A DNA stretch of 64,000 nt from Lacrimispora amygdalina (GTDB taxonomy: Bacteria > Bacillota > Clostridia > Lachnospirales > Lachnospiraceae): the NCBI RefSeq assembly GCF_900205965.1, contig NZ_OAOF01000022.1, forward strand, positions 1 to 64,000, read 5' to 3'. Below the pieces are notes generated by a model. The model was not told the origin of the DNA, made no database searches, and was given only the letters and a program-made list of their open reading frames with translations. This document shows positions 37,901 through 46,424 of this stretch, one piece after another; the stretch's first letter is position 1; every line of letters begins with the position of its first letter. Both the position numbers and the translations under genes were made by a program.

Positions 37901-38413
37901 TTCATCTTCGTCATTCTCTATATAACGCTTAAACCATTCGTTAAACTCATCTGATTCTAAATCAAATTCCGGATAATCTTTTTTTGCCTCTGATGAAGTT
38001 GCAGTATTCTTAGTTATCTTATCATACCAGGAATTAAGTTCATCATCCGTTGCTTTTAATATCCATGACCAAAATTCGTCCGATGCATACTCTGGATATG
38101 TCTCGCTTGAATCCGTTTTTTCATTTTCCAGCACCTCATCTTCTGTGTCTTTTTCTTCTTCAGTGTTTTTTTCATCAACAAAAGAAAAGACATCTTCATC
38201 CTTTACAACTTCTTCTGACGTTGCCAATTCTTTATTTAATTCTGCTGGTTTATTGTCGTTTTCTTCTTCATTTTCTAGTCCTACTGGTTCATCAGCCGTT
38301 ATTGCAGAAATATTTCCAGCTTGTAACGGTGAAGCAACCGAAGTGAATACCATACTAGAACTAAGAGCTACGACTAAACAGCCATTAATTCTCTTCTTCT
38401 TTTTCTTTTTCAC
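31979..38413 (-). CDS. Giant Ig-like/GLUG-type surface protein with cell-wall-binding C-terminus (2144 aa)
   Basis: The GTG at 38413 is chosen as start because AGGAGGTTAAAA precedes it and a signal peptide follows directly (VKKKKKKRINGCLVVALSSS, cleavage near LQA). Then come an acidic Glu/Ser-rich stalk, a beta-helix-like section with GLUG-type units (GGIVGYIESS, GGIAGYAKNT, GGIVGG; about 370-520), and several bacterial Ig-like units each ending in VNFRYD or similar (about 1400-1950). A Gly/Ser linker (SGGGGSSSGGGGRGGS) joins a wall-binding module (about 2005-2144, GWNWIKG..., TPDGYTVNEKGEW). A non-covalent surface adhesin is inferred. Confidence 0.9.
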   Translation of the reverse strand: MKKKKKKRINGCLVVALSSSMVFTSVASPLQAGNISAITADEPVGLENEEENDNKPAELNKELATSEEVVKDEDVFSFVDEKNTEEEKDTEDEVLENEKTDSSETYPEYASDEFWSWILKATDDELNSWYDKITKNTATSSEAKKDYPEFDLESDEFNEWFKRYIENDEDEIKKKFNYNYVLEYVKNADYDSAMSLLNYIGTSLKNSELPLTNLKVSLLSAIGNMWPEGYGDKADFLSDGAGTEEEPYIINSVDDLRGFASYVAQGQDGSDKYYKIESGTYDLNGAWIPVGFPLNAGGSYTAFKGHLTAEDGTEIINFGVGTNDTVGITGTISSQIKSQENVGFFGYLGAGSTVTNLLIETDGNTIEGTTNTGILAGKATDASIKNCTVRGHVKGNRNVGGIVGYIESSSTSASVRNSVIEDCNAEDIGVYSITNDGNYGAVGGIAGYAKNTSIVDVFVSTNTGSGNHIYGNSKTYSGGIVGIQKNSDIYNSEMEKGEIGDTAAYANGGIVGGYDGGQIKVARFSGSVNRPSSTNSYSACFIGTRVNGAGFTYGENGNIAYLFTDSASKANTGICGSKLQDDSNYGLDAHIGYWHKDDNKYTLITGSNTNPSDDYFYEVLEDGILNIMKTGINKNNFVINHYTADDQGNPERGYLLTINEPRVSGVIAAKITAQIQGSYKPVVTADNLGAYKAGDRVYVSFKNQSNGNVQFRLDPDKSPNPYYKYNEYEPFGEVYEETEGLYNDGGYWLTMPESDVVIGADYKAAAKAVTLNPSKIKFDITQERSGDRDNPTIKWFVTAKDENGSVITDANGNKWEKVDLKTDSNNQYFYVDSLINGKSNDSFNLIWSTNNTANTRIINNAVGANGLTSDKKAKFTINVADSELSNQVEKLRQIQKAEGNKDSITTNSPYNYHALITGLAQSGDGIDPSDPPKGYLEIDVSLNIIDNTNVSVNNVAMNKNSITYNVVRTISGDRANPTTVYSINGETVDAKSNTVSALTATFDPDYFNNNKVKWYLSTPKAGESFEDIKNKSVENDENTSDDGTINVSVAGTGEKAYYNASVTLKGITSSSCDNAAIAPIITDQDTNYTKELKKVPGDVTTYEKYVKVSAHDDNTNSVTDTCKVIVNFKTVDNTEIMPTNVKINNANNIGGYKINYTFEGDKNSEVTSRVITRTNDVNLTPLANGIGQIMTATVTPGKDNKDPLYQPYDDSVTWSLANPKAGEGSKLNVSDVLYIDPHTGQIIVRGFSETTGLNDLGYSPWIQSMISSGKLDGTTVPVRIIATSNRNGSLVDYKDINITFVAQTMDSEIKDGIKFETVLTKDTAISLADTDITEKQSWTGIDGKEIDATATGTEETPQFTIYDETGEIISNGIISISDSSTGEKYVNVNKGANWINAIIENRAEGNKGIKKLIIKAKTPNGTSVKEIPVTVNFRYDGTDLKAETVTELPNGYTASPEVITSNTANETYDIRKASVKDRNITLGVVATQGNYSVNNPETRKWSYGIVKLKDTTYTSDGVKENDATYQLSGDIKNYAKIDSNGYLVPIKGNWEDVIGSNETKGSVSGIVTAKKEINGKITTDSYKVTINFRYDKAVLESHEETFNIAYIQDSQTNSAKSHWAGSNVVKLKAHIYDENGKDITPKWHSSDESIATVDADGNVTVNKDTWIKNIIDEAQTYGEASHSGTKTVTITAAHPTTGATADTCLITVNFRYDQAIVDNHDQVYDIVLTQKSRSVNSEVVWSGNNVRKLRSKIYVEPGQDNNSYWSSEKPSIVKVDDNGNIEPVINADWMKQIVAEGKYYGQKKVTVNVTNKDSSLKDSCNVIVNFRYEDVKLSQNEKTIDVTLTASGSRSNPTYIFSGDLDTSISAIINSVDANEKYIVFTTSDGTLLTVDQSGNIKFITPSRTDATTFSNEASSFIKEALKNPYYETGSKYVSSTNAVITASSKDGRMADQSNIKINLKYINNTYTPSGGGGSSSGGGGRGGSTGVTPSGTKTQKATLPDYVVSGQWTQSVNGKWLFTAGRTYANEWAAISNPYADTSKGQSPFDWFRFDKDGFMLTSWFIDPIDGNTYYLNSVSDNTLGRMLIGWNWIKGDDGIERSYYFNQNSDGARGRLLRNCQTPDGYTVNEKGEWVVNGVVITRTAK

Positions 38414-38619
38414 TTTTAACCTCCTGAAAATTTTAATAATAGTTACATAGTTACTGTAATTCATACGATTAGTCATATTTAGTATGTAGTAATTCTTATT
38501 TTTAATATTTTTTATTTCTATTCTTTCTCTAAAATTTAATATAATGAGAATTTACTATTTGTTGTCTAAAATATTATGATGGATAAAAGAAAAATTAATG
38601 CTTATTTTAAAAAACAAAA

Positions 38620-38646
38620 AAAGAAATCCTAATCAAAGGATTTCCA
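38620..38646 (-). terminator. Rho-independent terminator
   Basis: Stem GAAATCC/GGATTTC with an eight-base loop, then TTTTTTTGTTTTTT on the minus strand. It ends the 1542-aa surface protein gene. Confidence 0.75.
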
Positions 38647-38651
38647 TAAAA

Positions 38652-41600
38652 TCATTCATATTGCATCATTGAAAACATTGGTCGAATACCAGTATCACTA
38701 TAAGAATTTTCTTCTGTACTTGAAACAACTTTAGGTGTAATTGTCCCATCCTTTAAATCAACAACATAGATTTTATCATCGGTATCATATTCAGGAGTCC
38801 TAAGCCAATACGAAGAACAAAATGCGCCTATTTGAGTTTCAGGATTCTCGATATTACTTCCATCAAATTTCCATAAGTAATCTTTTAATAATATCGCCTC
38901 ATAAACAGAAGGTATAAATAACTTTGATTCCATATACTGCGTTGCCATACTGTGTTTCTTTAATAAACCTTCGTTAAAATTTGAAAAACCATTTGTCTGT
39001 GTCCGGCCACTATAGGATTCATCAACACCAATATTTACAGTTTCTGTATTTAAATCAGATGTATTAGCTTCCAACCATGTTTTAATATTTGAATATTTAT
39101 AATTATTGTTACTTCCAAAAAATAATGTTTCCATTTGCTCGGTAGAATCATCATTAATAATATCTGCTGGAATCACACTTTCACTTAAAAACAAAGCCAT
39201 CTTTTTCGTTTTATCCTTATATGCTTCATTCACGCATCGGAATAAATATATTTTTCCATTGATCTCGCGGGATTGAATATCACCAACTTTCCATGAATAA
39301 GACGGTTTTTCAGTATCTTCAGGTTTATTTAAGAGTATAATAGGTCTCGCCGCATAATTCGAAGCTTCGTTTGCTTTAATCTCTGTTCCGTCTGATAATA
39401 TAATATTGCTTCCGCTCACTGTTTTCGTTAGATATGCTCCACTTGGGAACAAATATTTATTTTCTGCATTCTTCTTGTAGGTTTCAATTTCATTTTTTGT
39501 TAAAATAGAAATTCTATCACTATTCATTGTTTGAAGTGAAGCTTTTATCCCAGTTAGTCCGTCCGCAAAGACATCATTTAAAAAATTGCGGAGTGCTGAA
39601 TTTTCAAATTCAACTTGATTGTTGTAAGAATATTGTCCATAAATGGAAGAATCAATATCTTCTTCACTCATATACAACATTTTTCCCGTACCTTGATAAT
39701 TATCATCAATACATACAAATTTATATGACCTGGTTCCAGAATCCAGGGAACCGGAATTAAATTCAACCTGTATCTCGTCTCCAAGTATTTGATCAAATGA
39801 CCTTGTACCACATATATCACAAATGGAATCATGATTTAAATCAATATGGCCTTTTGCCGGAATAATGGTTGTTATTTCCTTCCCGCATTTACGGCATCTC
39901 AAAGTTCTGCTTCCATTAATCAAACATTTGCTCGGCACTTCTTTTATTACTTCCCAATCATGTTCACAGTTAGTTTCTTCCCATCTTCTTGATATATGTA
40001 TTTCTGATATATAATATACAATTCCTTCAAGTTCAAAAGTATCAACAAGTTCATTGCTATAATTCGTCAAATTATACTTTGCCATCATTGTTCCGGGATT
40101 TAAGTTATGAATATTATAATTTTTCCCAATTATATAAAACTTTTTTTCTTTGGTGTCCGATATTTTAGATGTTAGATTTTCAAAAAGCTTTAAAGCTTCA
40201 CTTCCATCTCTAACTACCATATCCTCTTTCGGATTTTCAAATGTTTTATGATAAGTAATAATATTTTTATTATCATTTAATGACAAAGCATTAATTTTTA
40301 TAGTCTTTGGAGATGTTTCATCAGCCTCCCATTTATTTCCCTCTGCATCTGTGAAATTATTAGGATAAAACGCGGAAAATTCAGTTTGTGTCTCATTAGA
40401 CTCTGATGCTGCAAAGCCTGAATAAGGATTAAATAAATCCTTGCCTTCCTCATCTTGAAAATATAAACTATAAGCTGTTTTTTTATAACCTTGAGAACTA
40501 CCTGATTTAAACCTTGTATAGTTAACCGTTTTTTGAATCCCATTCTGTGATAAATTAAATCCCTCAATTGCTTGTGTAGGGACAATATAATTTGGCAGTT
40601 CAGGGATTGGTATATTAACATACGAATTAACGGCTCCAATACCAACTCTAAATCCAATATCATTCCACGAATTCTTTTCTTTATAGATAATTGAATATGA
40701 TAAAGGAGTCATATTTAAAAATTCATTTCTGGCAATTTGTGACTTGTTTTTCCATTCTTCTAGTTTGACCTGAGAAGTATTGCCCTTTTGATATTCGATT
40801 ACTATTTGATGATACACGGTTCCTGGTTGGATCTCTTTATATGGAGATTCTTTCTTTGCTCTATAAACTTCTCCATTTAATTCTATTATCTTTGGATAAT
40901 CGATAACTAAACTCATATTTTTTAATGAGAATCCACTAACTGCAGGTAATAACTGTCTTCCATTCTCATCATTGAAAACAACAAGCCATTCATTACCATC
41001 ATATTTTCCAGTTACAGCGTTTTTTTCCGGGCCAGGGAAGGCCGTTCTTTTATATACTACCTCAATATCATTTTTCTCTTCATTTTCAGAAATAGTGAGT
41101 TTTGTAACTGATGGGTCTTTTATTCCATATTCTATTGTTGAAAAGTTATTTCTAAAAGCAACCTTTTCTCCGGCCTTACCATATCCTGTCGTGATTCCCA
41201 AAACAGCACCAGTATCTTCAGCGATATATTTAATCGTGTATGAATAAATTCCTTTTTCCTCAGGTATAGGTTCCTCTTTATTTACATATTCAATCGTAAA
41301 AGAATTGTAGTCTGTTCCTATAACTTCAAACATTCTAGGACTAGTTCCTACGGATTTCCATAATGAACCATCCGCAGTTCTTATTGTTTCATAAAAATAA
41401 ATAGGGATTGTATCTCCAATTGCTGCAGTTCCTGTCACGTTATTTAAAATATGATTGGTATGGTTATAAGCCTCAACATATTCAATCGTGAACGGAACCT
41501 CTTTTTTATCAGGATTATAATCAGATTCTTTTTTATAGTACAAAGATAATTCATTATTAGATTTAACAGAACTAATCTTTACAGTATCTGGTATATTTCC

Positions 41601-43280
41601 CAATAGTACATATTCATTTAATTCAATTCCGGTAAGACTAATTTCTTCATTTAACTTTCCAAAATAAGTCAAAGTCCCTATTCTTTCTTTTGTTGTAATA
41701 TCAACTTGATATACGGTAAATGAATATTCCTCTCCCAATTTATTCTTTGTAAAATATATATCAAACGTCATGCCTTCTTCAACTACTGGAAAAGAATAAT
41801 CTTTTAATATTGTATATCCCATAATCTGATAATCAATTTTGACTGTTTTTCCTGCTTCAATACTGTCTGTATATGTTCCAATATTATCTCCATTTTCATG
41901 GTTATAACAATTTACCGTATATGTATAGATCTCTTTTTCTGCCTCTGATGGTGTTTCTGCTTCTGTCTCCTCTTTGTTATTATAGTAGATCATAATTATC
42001 ATATTGTCCTCTGTAATCTGATAATTAGTTTTCTGATCAGAGCAGATCTGATAATTATTAAATTTGGGAAAATCAACTGTAATTTCAGAATCAGCCTTTA
42101 CAACTCCATCTTTTTCTCCAATCATTTTATCCGTATTCTTATCAATATATTGAATAGTAAATGAATATTCAGCTACTTCTTCAACCTCTCTCTCATAATA
42201 AACATTTATAATCTTATCATTTCTATCAAGATCAAAGGTTTTTAACTGATCTTCCATTTGCTTATATCCATCGATTTCAAAATAATTAATACTAATGGTT
42301 TCTCCCTTATTTCCTTTATATGTTTCTGCTCTTATTATCTCATTTGTTTCGGAATCTCGATAATTTATCGTATATGAATAATAAGTCTCTTCTGGAATCT
42401 CTATGTTTTTTCCATAATATAGATTAAAAACCATTTTATCTTTAGACACCATTGCTGACAAATTTTGTCCTGGAATCATTTCATATTGGTCTAAATTATA
42501 ATTGAAATTTACAATCTCATCTTTTGAAGCAGTTAAAGCAAAAGTATCTATAATTTCTAGTGTTTCATTATCAATACAATTTATTGTATAGGAATATTTT
42601 TCAGTTATATTTTCATTATTATTTTTATCCGTTGATCCAGATCCCGAATTTGATTTTGAACCAGATCCAGAGCTACGCCCTCCACCTCCGCCACCACTTC
42701 CACCGGACATACCGGATTTTATAGAACTTACTGTAGTTGATCCCACTCCCGGTCCAATTCGTGTATTATAACCTTTTCCTTGAATATAAACAGCACTTCC
42801 GTCTTTTACCCATTCACCATTTTCGTTTACCGTAAAGCCATCTGGTGTAGTTGTATTTAATAATAATCTACCATCAGAATCAAGGTAATAACAATATCCA
42901 TTAATCCATTGCCAGCCGGTAAGTACGTTACCATATGTACCATCATGAAGTGTATTAAAAAAATACCAGGTGTTATTAACCAGCTTCCAGCCGATAGCCA
43001 ATGAGCCGATGGGATCTCCCGTATTCGGATTTAGATAATAGCTTTTACCATCAGCACCCTGAAACCACCCTGTTTTCATGTTTGAATTCTCATCAAGATA
43101 GTACCAATTTCCATCAGTGTCCTGCAGCCATTCTTTAGCTGCTTTCGATCCATCATCATAGATCCATTGCCAATTATTATCCGGCGTCTGCTGCCAACCT
43201 GCTGCAAAAGATTGAAATGTTAATGAAGAAATCAAGGCTGCTGAAATACATAATGTTGATATTCTTCTTATTTTTTTCAC
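38652..43280 (-). CDS. Giant MucBP-repeat surface protein with N-terminal wall-binding module (1542 aa)
   Basis: A GTG start after AAGGAGGTTTTTT and a signal peptide (KKIRRISTLCISAALISS, cleavage near FAA at 27). Unusually, the wall-binding repeats come first (about 28-165: WYYLDENSNMKTGWFQ ... TPDGFTVNENGEW). A Gly/Ser linker (about 190-220) and a series of MucBP-like units follow (YTINYRDSETNEIIRAET type; about 225-780). Near 1100-1160 lies a Cys/His-rich segment (CEHDWEV ... CRKCGKEI ... PAKGH ... CDICG) that may bind Zn, and the last 370 residues resemble DUF6273 modules (YWLRTPEYD, GIRPMFSM). Probably a mucin-binding adhesin. Confidence 0.9.
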   Translation of the reverse strand: MKKIRRISTLCISAALISSLTFQSFAAGWQQTPDNNWQWIYDDGSKAAKEWLQDTDGNWYYLDENSNMKTGWFQGADGKSYYLNPNTGDPIGSLAIGWKLVNNTWYFFNTLHDGTYGNVLTGWQWINGYCYYLDSDGRLLLNTTTPDGFTVNENGEWVKDGSAVYIQGKGYNTRIGPGVGSTTVSSIKSGMSGGSGGGGGGRSSGSGSKSNSGSGSTDKNNNENITEKYSYTINCIDNETLEIIDTFALTASKDEIVNFNYNLDQYEMIPGQNLSAMVSKDKMVFNLYYGKNIEIPEETYYSYTINYRDSETNEIIRAETYKGNKGETISINYFEIDGYKQMEDQLKTFDLDRNDKIINVYYEREVEEVAEYSFTIQYIDKNTDKMIGEKDGVVKADSEITVDFPKFNNYQICSDQKTNYQITEDNMIIMIYYNNKEETEAETPSEAEKEIYTYTVNCYNHENGDNIGTYTDSIEAGKTVKIDYQIMGYTILKDYSFPVVEEGMTFDIYFTKNKLGEEYSFTVYQVDITTKERIGTLTYFGKLNEEISLTGIELNEYVLLGNIPDTVKISSVKSNNELSLYYKKESDYNPDKKEVPFTIEYVEAYNHTNHILNNVTGTAAIGDTIPIYFYETIRTADGSLWKSVGTSPRMFEVIGTDYNSFTIEYVNKEEPIPEEKGIYSYTIKYIAEDTGAVLGITTGYGKAGEKVAFRNNFSTIEYGIKDPSVTKLTISENEEKNDIEVVYKRTAFPGPEKNAVTGKYDGNEWLVVFNDENGRQLLPAVSGFSLKNMSLVIDYPKIIELNGEVYRAKKESPYKEIQPGTVYHQIVIEYQKGNTSQVKLEEWKNKSQIARNEFLNMTPLSYSIIYKEKNSWNDIGFRVGIGAVNSYVNIPIPELPNYIVPTQAIEGFNLSQNGIQKTVNYTRFKSGSSQGYKKTAYSLYFQDEEGKDLFNPYSGFAASESNETQTEFSAFYPNNFTDAEGNKWEADETSPKTIKINALSLNDNKNIITYHKTFENPKEDMVVRDGSEALKLFENLTSKISDTKEKKFYIIGKNYNIHNLNPGTMMAKYNLTNYSNELVDTFELEGIVYYISEIHISRRWEETNCEHDWEVIKEVPSKCLINGSRTLRCRKCGKEITTIIPAKGHIDLNHDSICDICGTRSFDQILGDEIQVEFNSGSLDSGTRSYKFVCIDDNYQGTGKMLYMSEEDIDSSIYGQYSYNNQVEFENSALRNFLNDVFADGLTGIKASLQTMNSDRISILTKNEIETYKKNAENKYLFPSGAYLTKTVSGSNIILSDGTEIKANEASNYAARPIILLNKPEDTEKPSYSWKVGDIQSREINGKIYLFRCVNEAYKDKTKKMALFLSESVIPADIINDDSTEQMETLFFGSNNNYKYSNIKTWLEANTSDLNTETVNIGVDESYSGRTQTNGFSNFNEGLLKKHSMATQYMESKLFIPSVYEAILLKDYLWKFDGSNIENPETQIGAFCSSYWLRTPEYDTDDKIYVVDLKDGTITPKVVSSTEENSYSDTGIRPMFSMMQYE

Positions 43281-43510
43281 AAAAAACCTCCTTACTTAAT
43301 TGAAAACACATATCCTTTCGTTAAAGATATACCATATCAGTTCTTTATTATTATGCCTTATTTGCTTTGAAAAAAGGATGAATGATAAATCTTTTTACTA
43401 GTCTGCATGATTATTTAAAACACAACATTTCGTCATCACTTTCACTAGTAAACTAAATTCCTCTAAAATCGCCACATTTAACATGCCATCATTTTTAAAA
43501 ATATATGTAT

Positions 43511-43533
43511 AAAAAAAGGGCTATTGCCCTTTT
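43511..43533 (-). terminator. Rho-independent terminator
   Basis: Stem AAAAGGGC/GCCCTTTT with a TATT loop, overlapping the stop codon of the SbcC-like gene and followed by a minus-strand T-run. Confidence 0.8.
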
Positions 43534-45388
43534 ACATCTCAATACGATCAACTGCGTATTCCTTAATTACCTCCTTCATATCATCATGGCTTACACAACT
43601 GATAATAATCATATCATATAGTACCTTGATTTCGTCTCTTGTTACAAAATCTAATAACATTCTAAATGATTTCTTATCAAGATGGTCCGTATCATCTAAA
43701 ATTAGTATTCTGGAATTACAAAAGCTGTTAATTAAATCAGTCAGTACGAGCTCCGCAAATATTCGTTCGCCATTTGATAGATTACTAAAAGGTAAAAATT
43801 CAGTCCCTGTTTTTGGCTTAAACAGAACTTTTAAACCATCTTCCGGAATAAACTTTGTCTCAAATCCAGTTTTTAACAAGTTTGCTCTCTCATTACAGGA
43901 TATTTCGAGAAATTCAGCAAATGATTCTAAAAACTCTTTAATAACAGGCCCTTTTGGTTCCAGTGCTTTTACTAAGAAATCATAAATTGTACAGAATCGT
44001 TTTAAACGCTTAGATTCCTTGTATTCAGCTTCACAATCATAGTACCGTCTTAGCAAATCCAACTTTTCCTGAAGAGCAGTTTTTTCTTCGGAGTAGTCTT
44101 TCTTAATTTCGAATTTTTCAGGTTTAATTGGAAGAACAATAGGGTGAGCTTTGATTTCATCTAATTCTTTCTTTAAAATGATTTTTTTGTTATATTTTTC
44201 CTTATTTTTTAAATAAACATCTACATCGTTTATCAACGCCTCACGTAGTTCATTAAATTCAGTGATCGTCTGCTTGATTGTGTTAACCGATTCCTGATTT
44301 TCAAATATAGCTTCTTCCAGTTCATCCCTAAAGTCCGTTTTATCAGTTTTACAAATCAACTTTTTACTTATAGGACATACCGGTTTATCTAACTGCAGAA
44401 TTGTTTGCTGTAAACGTTTAATGTTATCATTTAAAGTTTGTAGTATTTTCTCCTGTTCAATAATTTTTTTATTTAAAATTTCAATATCATTCTGGTTTTT
44501 CTTGTATTTCTCTGTATTTGGTAAAGTCGCTTTATTCAAATCAATTTCCAGTTCAATTCTTGCTATTCTTTTTTCCTGTTCCTTTTTATTTTCCATTGCC
44601 TTGTTATAATCCCTAACCGAATCTTCATATGCCTTAATGTTTTTCTCCACACCGATTATTTCTTCCAGCTTTTTTCTTAATGCACTTTCTGAGTATTCTG
44701 GTTTAGTAATTTCAAGGAAATCTTTTGATCTTGAAACCGCTGCTTTATGTAAAGCTGTATATTCTCTTTTTGTAGCACGGGCTTCTTCATAAGCCTTATT
44801 GATGTCTTCAAGTGTAATGATCTTTCCACTAAATAAATGTCTGATCTCAGTAATAACATCCGCGGGAAGATCTTTCTCCTCTTTTTCTTCCTCTGCCATA
44901 ACTGCTTTCTTTTCTTTAGAATCTATATTTTTAAATATATTGATTAATTCAGTAAAACTTTTTTTCTCTTCTGATTCATTTAAAAAGATATTTCCAAACT
45001 CGGAAGGTTTTAATTTGGTTAGAACCTCTGAAGATGTTGCAATTTTCATAATCTCATTTCCAACACTGGAGATTTCTGAAATATACTCCTCTGAAGCTCC
45101 TACACCTACTTTTCTTCCAACAATTTTAACAGATTTCTTACTAGGTCTTGAAATTTCACGTTCAATACATAATTCTTCACCACAATCCAGCATTACGGAG
45201 GCCGTCGCAAAGCCATTTCGAATTGGACTTGTGGGTAGTTCTCCCGTTAGCCCAAAACGCAGAGCTTGAATTAAGGAAGTTTTTCCTGTACCAACAAGGC
45301 CATCAATAACAGTTACCGTATTGTTAAACCTATGATTAAAATCTTCGATTCCTTTAAAACCTTTAATATTAATACCTTCAATTTTCAT
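43532..45388 (-). CDS. SbcC/Rad50-like AAA ATPase
   Basis: A 618-residue SMC-family ATPase. Walker A is at 30-38 (DGLVGTGKTSL), the ABC signature is LSNGERIFAEL near 545, and Walker B is RILILDDTDHLD near 570. Long coiled-coil arms surround a central turn with PVCPISKKLIC (about 333-343), a CPx6C motif reminiscent of a hook but with only this one Cys pair. It is shorter than typical SbcC. No SbcD-type nuclease is adjacent, but RecJ and a DnaQ-like exonuclease are close. Start follows AAAGGAGAATAAAAA. It probably works in DNA end processing or replication of the replicon. Confidence 0.87.
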   Translation of the reverse strand: MKIEGINIKGFKGIEDFNHRFNNTVTVIDGLVGTGKTSLIQALRFGLTGELPTSPIRNGFATASVMLDCGEELCIEREISRPSKKSVKIVGRKVGVGASEEYISEISSVGNEIMKIATSSEVLTKLKPSEFGNIFLNESEEKKSFTELINIFKNIDSKEKKAVMAEEEKEEKDLPADVITEIRHLFSGKIITLEDINKAYEEARATKREYTALHKAAVSRSKDFLEITKPEYSESALRKKLEEIIGVEKNIKAYEDSVRDYNKAMENKKEQEKRIARIELEIDLNKATLPNTEKYKKNQNDIEILNKKIIEQEKILQTLNDNIKRLQQTILQLDKPVCPISKKLICKTDKTDFRDELEEAIFENQESVNTIKQTITEFNELREALINDVDVYLKNKEKYNKKIILKKELDEIKAHPIVLPIKPEKFEIKKDYSEEKTALQEKLDLLRRYYDCEAEYKESKRLKRFCTIYDFLVKALEPKGPVIKEFLESFAEFLEISCNERANLLKTGFETKFIPEDGLKVLFKPKTGTEFLPFSNLSNGERIFAELVLTDLINSFCNSRILILDDTDHLDKKSFRMLLDFVTRDEIKVLYDMIIISCVSHDDMKEVIKEYAVDRIEM

Positions 45389-45448
45389 TTTTTATTCTCC
45401 TTTATATCATTTATTCTTCGATATAATGTGATTTATTTTATAAAAATA

Positions 45449-45471
45449 AAAAAAGCCGCTAATCGGCTTTT
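45449..45471 (-). terminator. Rho-independent terminator
   Basis: Stem AAAAGCCG/CGGCTTTT with five-base loop, directly after the 311-aa gene and followed by minus-strand TTTTTATTTTTA. Confidence 0.8.
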
Positions 45472-46406
45472 CAAGTTGTTGCTCCAATTCTATTTTCATC
45501 ATTAATTTTCTTGGCTAATTTTAGCTGCTCTGGATATGTCAAATTCTCAAACATTTTTTTATGAGACAGCATTGTATCAACCATAGTAAACCATTCTTCT
45601 TCGGAAAGCGCCATCGAAATTTTCTTTTTACTGACTGCTTTGCTCATTACAATTTCATTTGTACCCTTACTTCTATCTACAGGAGCAAAACAGTTATTAA
45701 TAGACACTGTAAAAGGCATACCTTTGCTTCCATCATAAGTTACCAAAATATCATAAATTGTATATCGACCATCGCCATCCAATGGTTTTACATTCTTTGG
45801 TGGACATGAGTAGATTTCAATAATTGGTAACTCTCCTTCATTTGTAACTGAAGAACTAGAGGAAACAATTAGTTTTCCTTCTGCACTAAGTTTTAATGCC
45901 TCATCAATTGCATCTATCTGGATCTGATTTTTCGGATATTTCTCGACATTATCAATCAACCATTTTTTTTGATTTTCCAACTTTTCTTTATTTGACTCTG
46001 ACTCTGATAAAATTTCAGCTGGCGTTTTTCCTTTTAATGTTCCACTTGTCATTTTCACTGTATATGCAGCACTGCTGGGAATATCTTCAGACTTAGTTAC
46101 TTTATTTACTGATTTTAGTTTATTTTTGAGAGCCTCAGCCATTACCATACTTGTTTTTTTATAGATATATGAAACATCTTTCGCAGGAATATTGAATGTT
46201 ACAAATTTTCTATCGGTTCCTTCTTTTGTAATAAGTGTTCCTTTAAATACAGAATATCCTTCATGCATTTCTAATGGTGCAGCAGGCTCTCTCTCTTCAT
46301 TTTCTTCCTGTGGAGAAAATAATCTTGCCTCCATTCCGAATGTTCTAATAATGGTTTTGCTTTTATGTACGATGCTATCAATCTGAAATGGGTATTTTGT
46401 TTTCAT
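45471..46406 (-). CDS. Hypothetical protein, 311 aa, in recJ operon
   Basis: The protein begins MKTKYPFQIDSIVHKSKTI and has a charged linker at about 135-170 (SESESNKEKLENQKKW) between two compact parts. The C-terminal part includes YTIYDILVTYDGSKGMPFTV and ends in a helix with KKMFENLTYPEQLKLAKKI. No catalytic motif is visible. It starts 18 bases after the recJ stop behind ATAGGAGATATAAC, so it belongs to the recJ transcript, which suggests a DNA metabolism role. Family not recognised. Confidence 0.75.
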   Translation of the reverse strand: MKTKYPFQIDSIVHKSKTIIRTFGMEARLFSPQEENEEREPAAPLEMHEGYSVFKGTLITKEGTDRKFVTFNIPAKDVSYIYKKTSMVMAEALKNKLKSVNKVTKSEDIPSSAAYTVKMTSGTLKGKTPAEILSESESNKEKLENQKKWLIDNVEKYPKNQIQIDAIDEALKLSAEGKLIVSSSSSVTNEGELPIIEIYSCPPKNVKPLDGDGRYTIYDILVTYDGSKGMPFTVSINNCFAPVDRSKGTNEIVMSKAVSKKKISMALSEEEWFTMVDTMLSHKKMFENLTYPEQLKLAKKINDENRIGATT

Positions 46407-46424
46407 GTTATATCTCCTATATAT

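Noticed and set aside
31979..38476. ATG at 38476 as start of the 2144-aa surface protein
   Set aside because: It would put 21 residues before the signal peptide; GTG 38413 has AGGAGG and begins the signal peptide.
1793..43280. Many plus-strand open frames of 60-145 codons opposite the giant genes
   Set aside because: They are shadows of repetitive minus-strand coding, with no ribosome binding sites and no coherent protein character.
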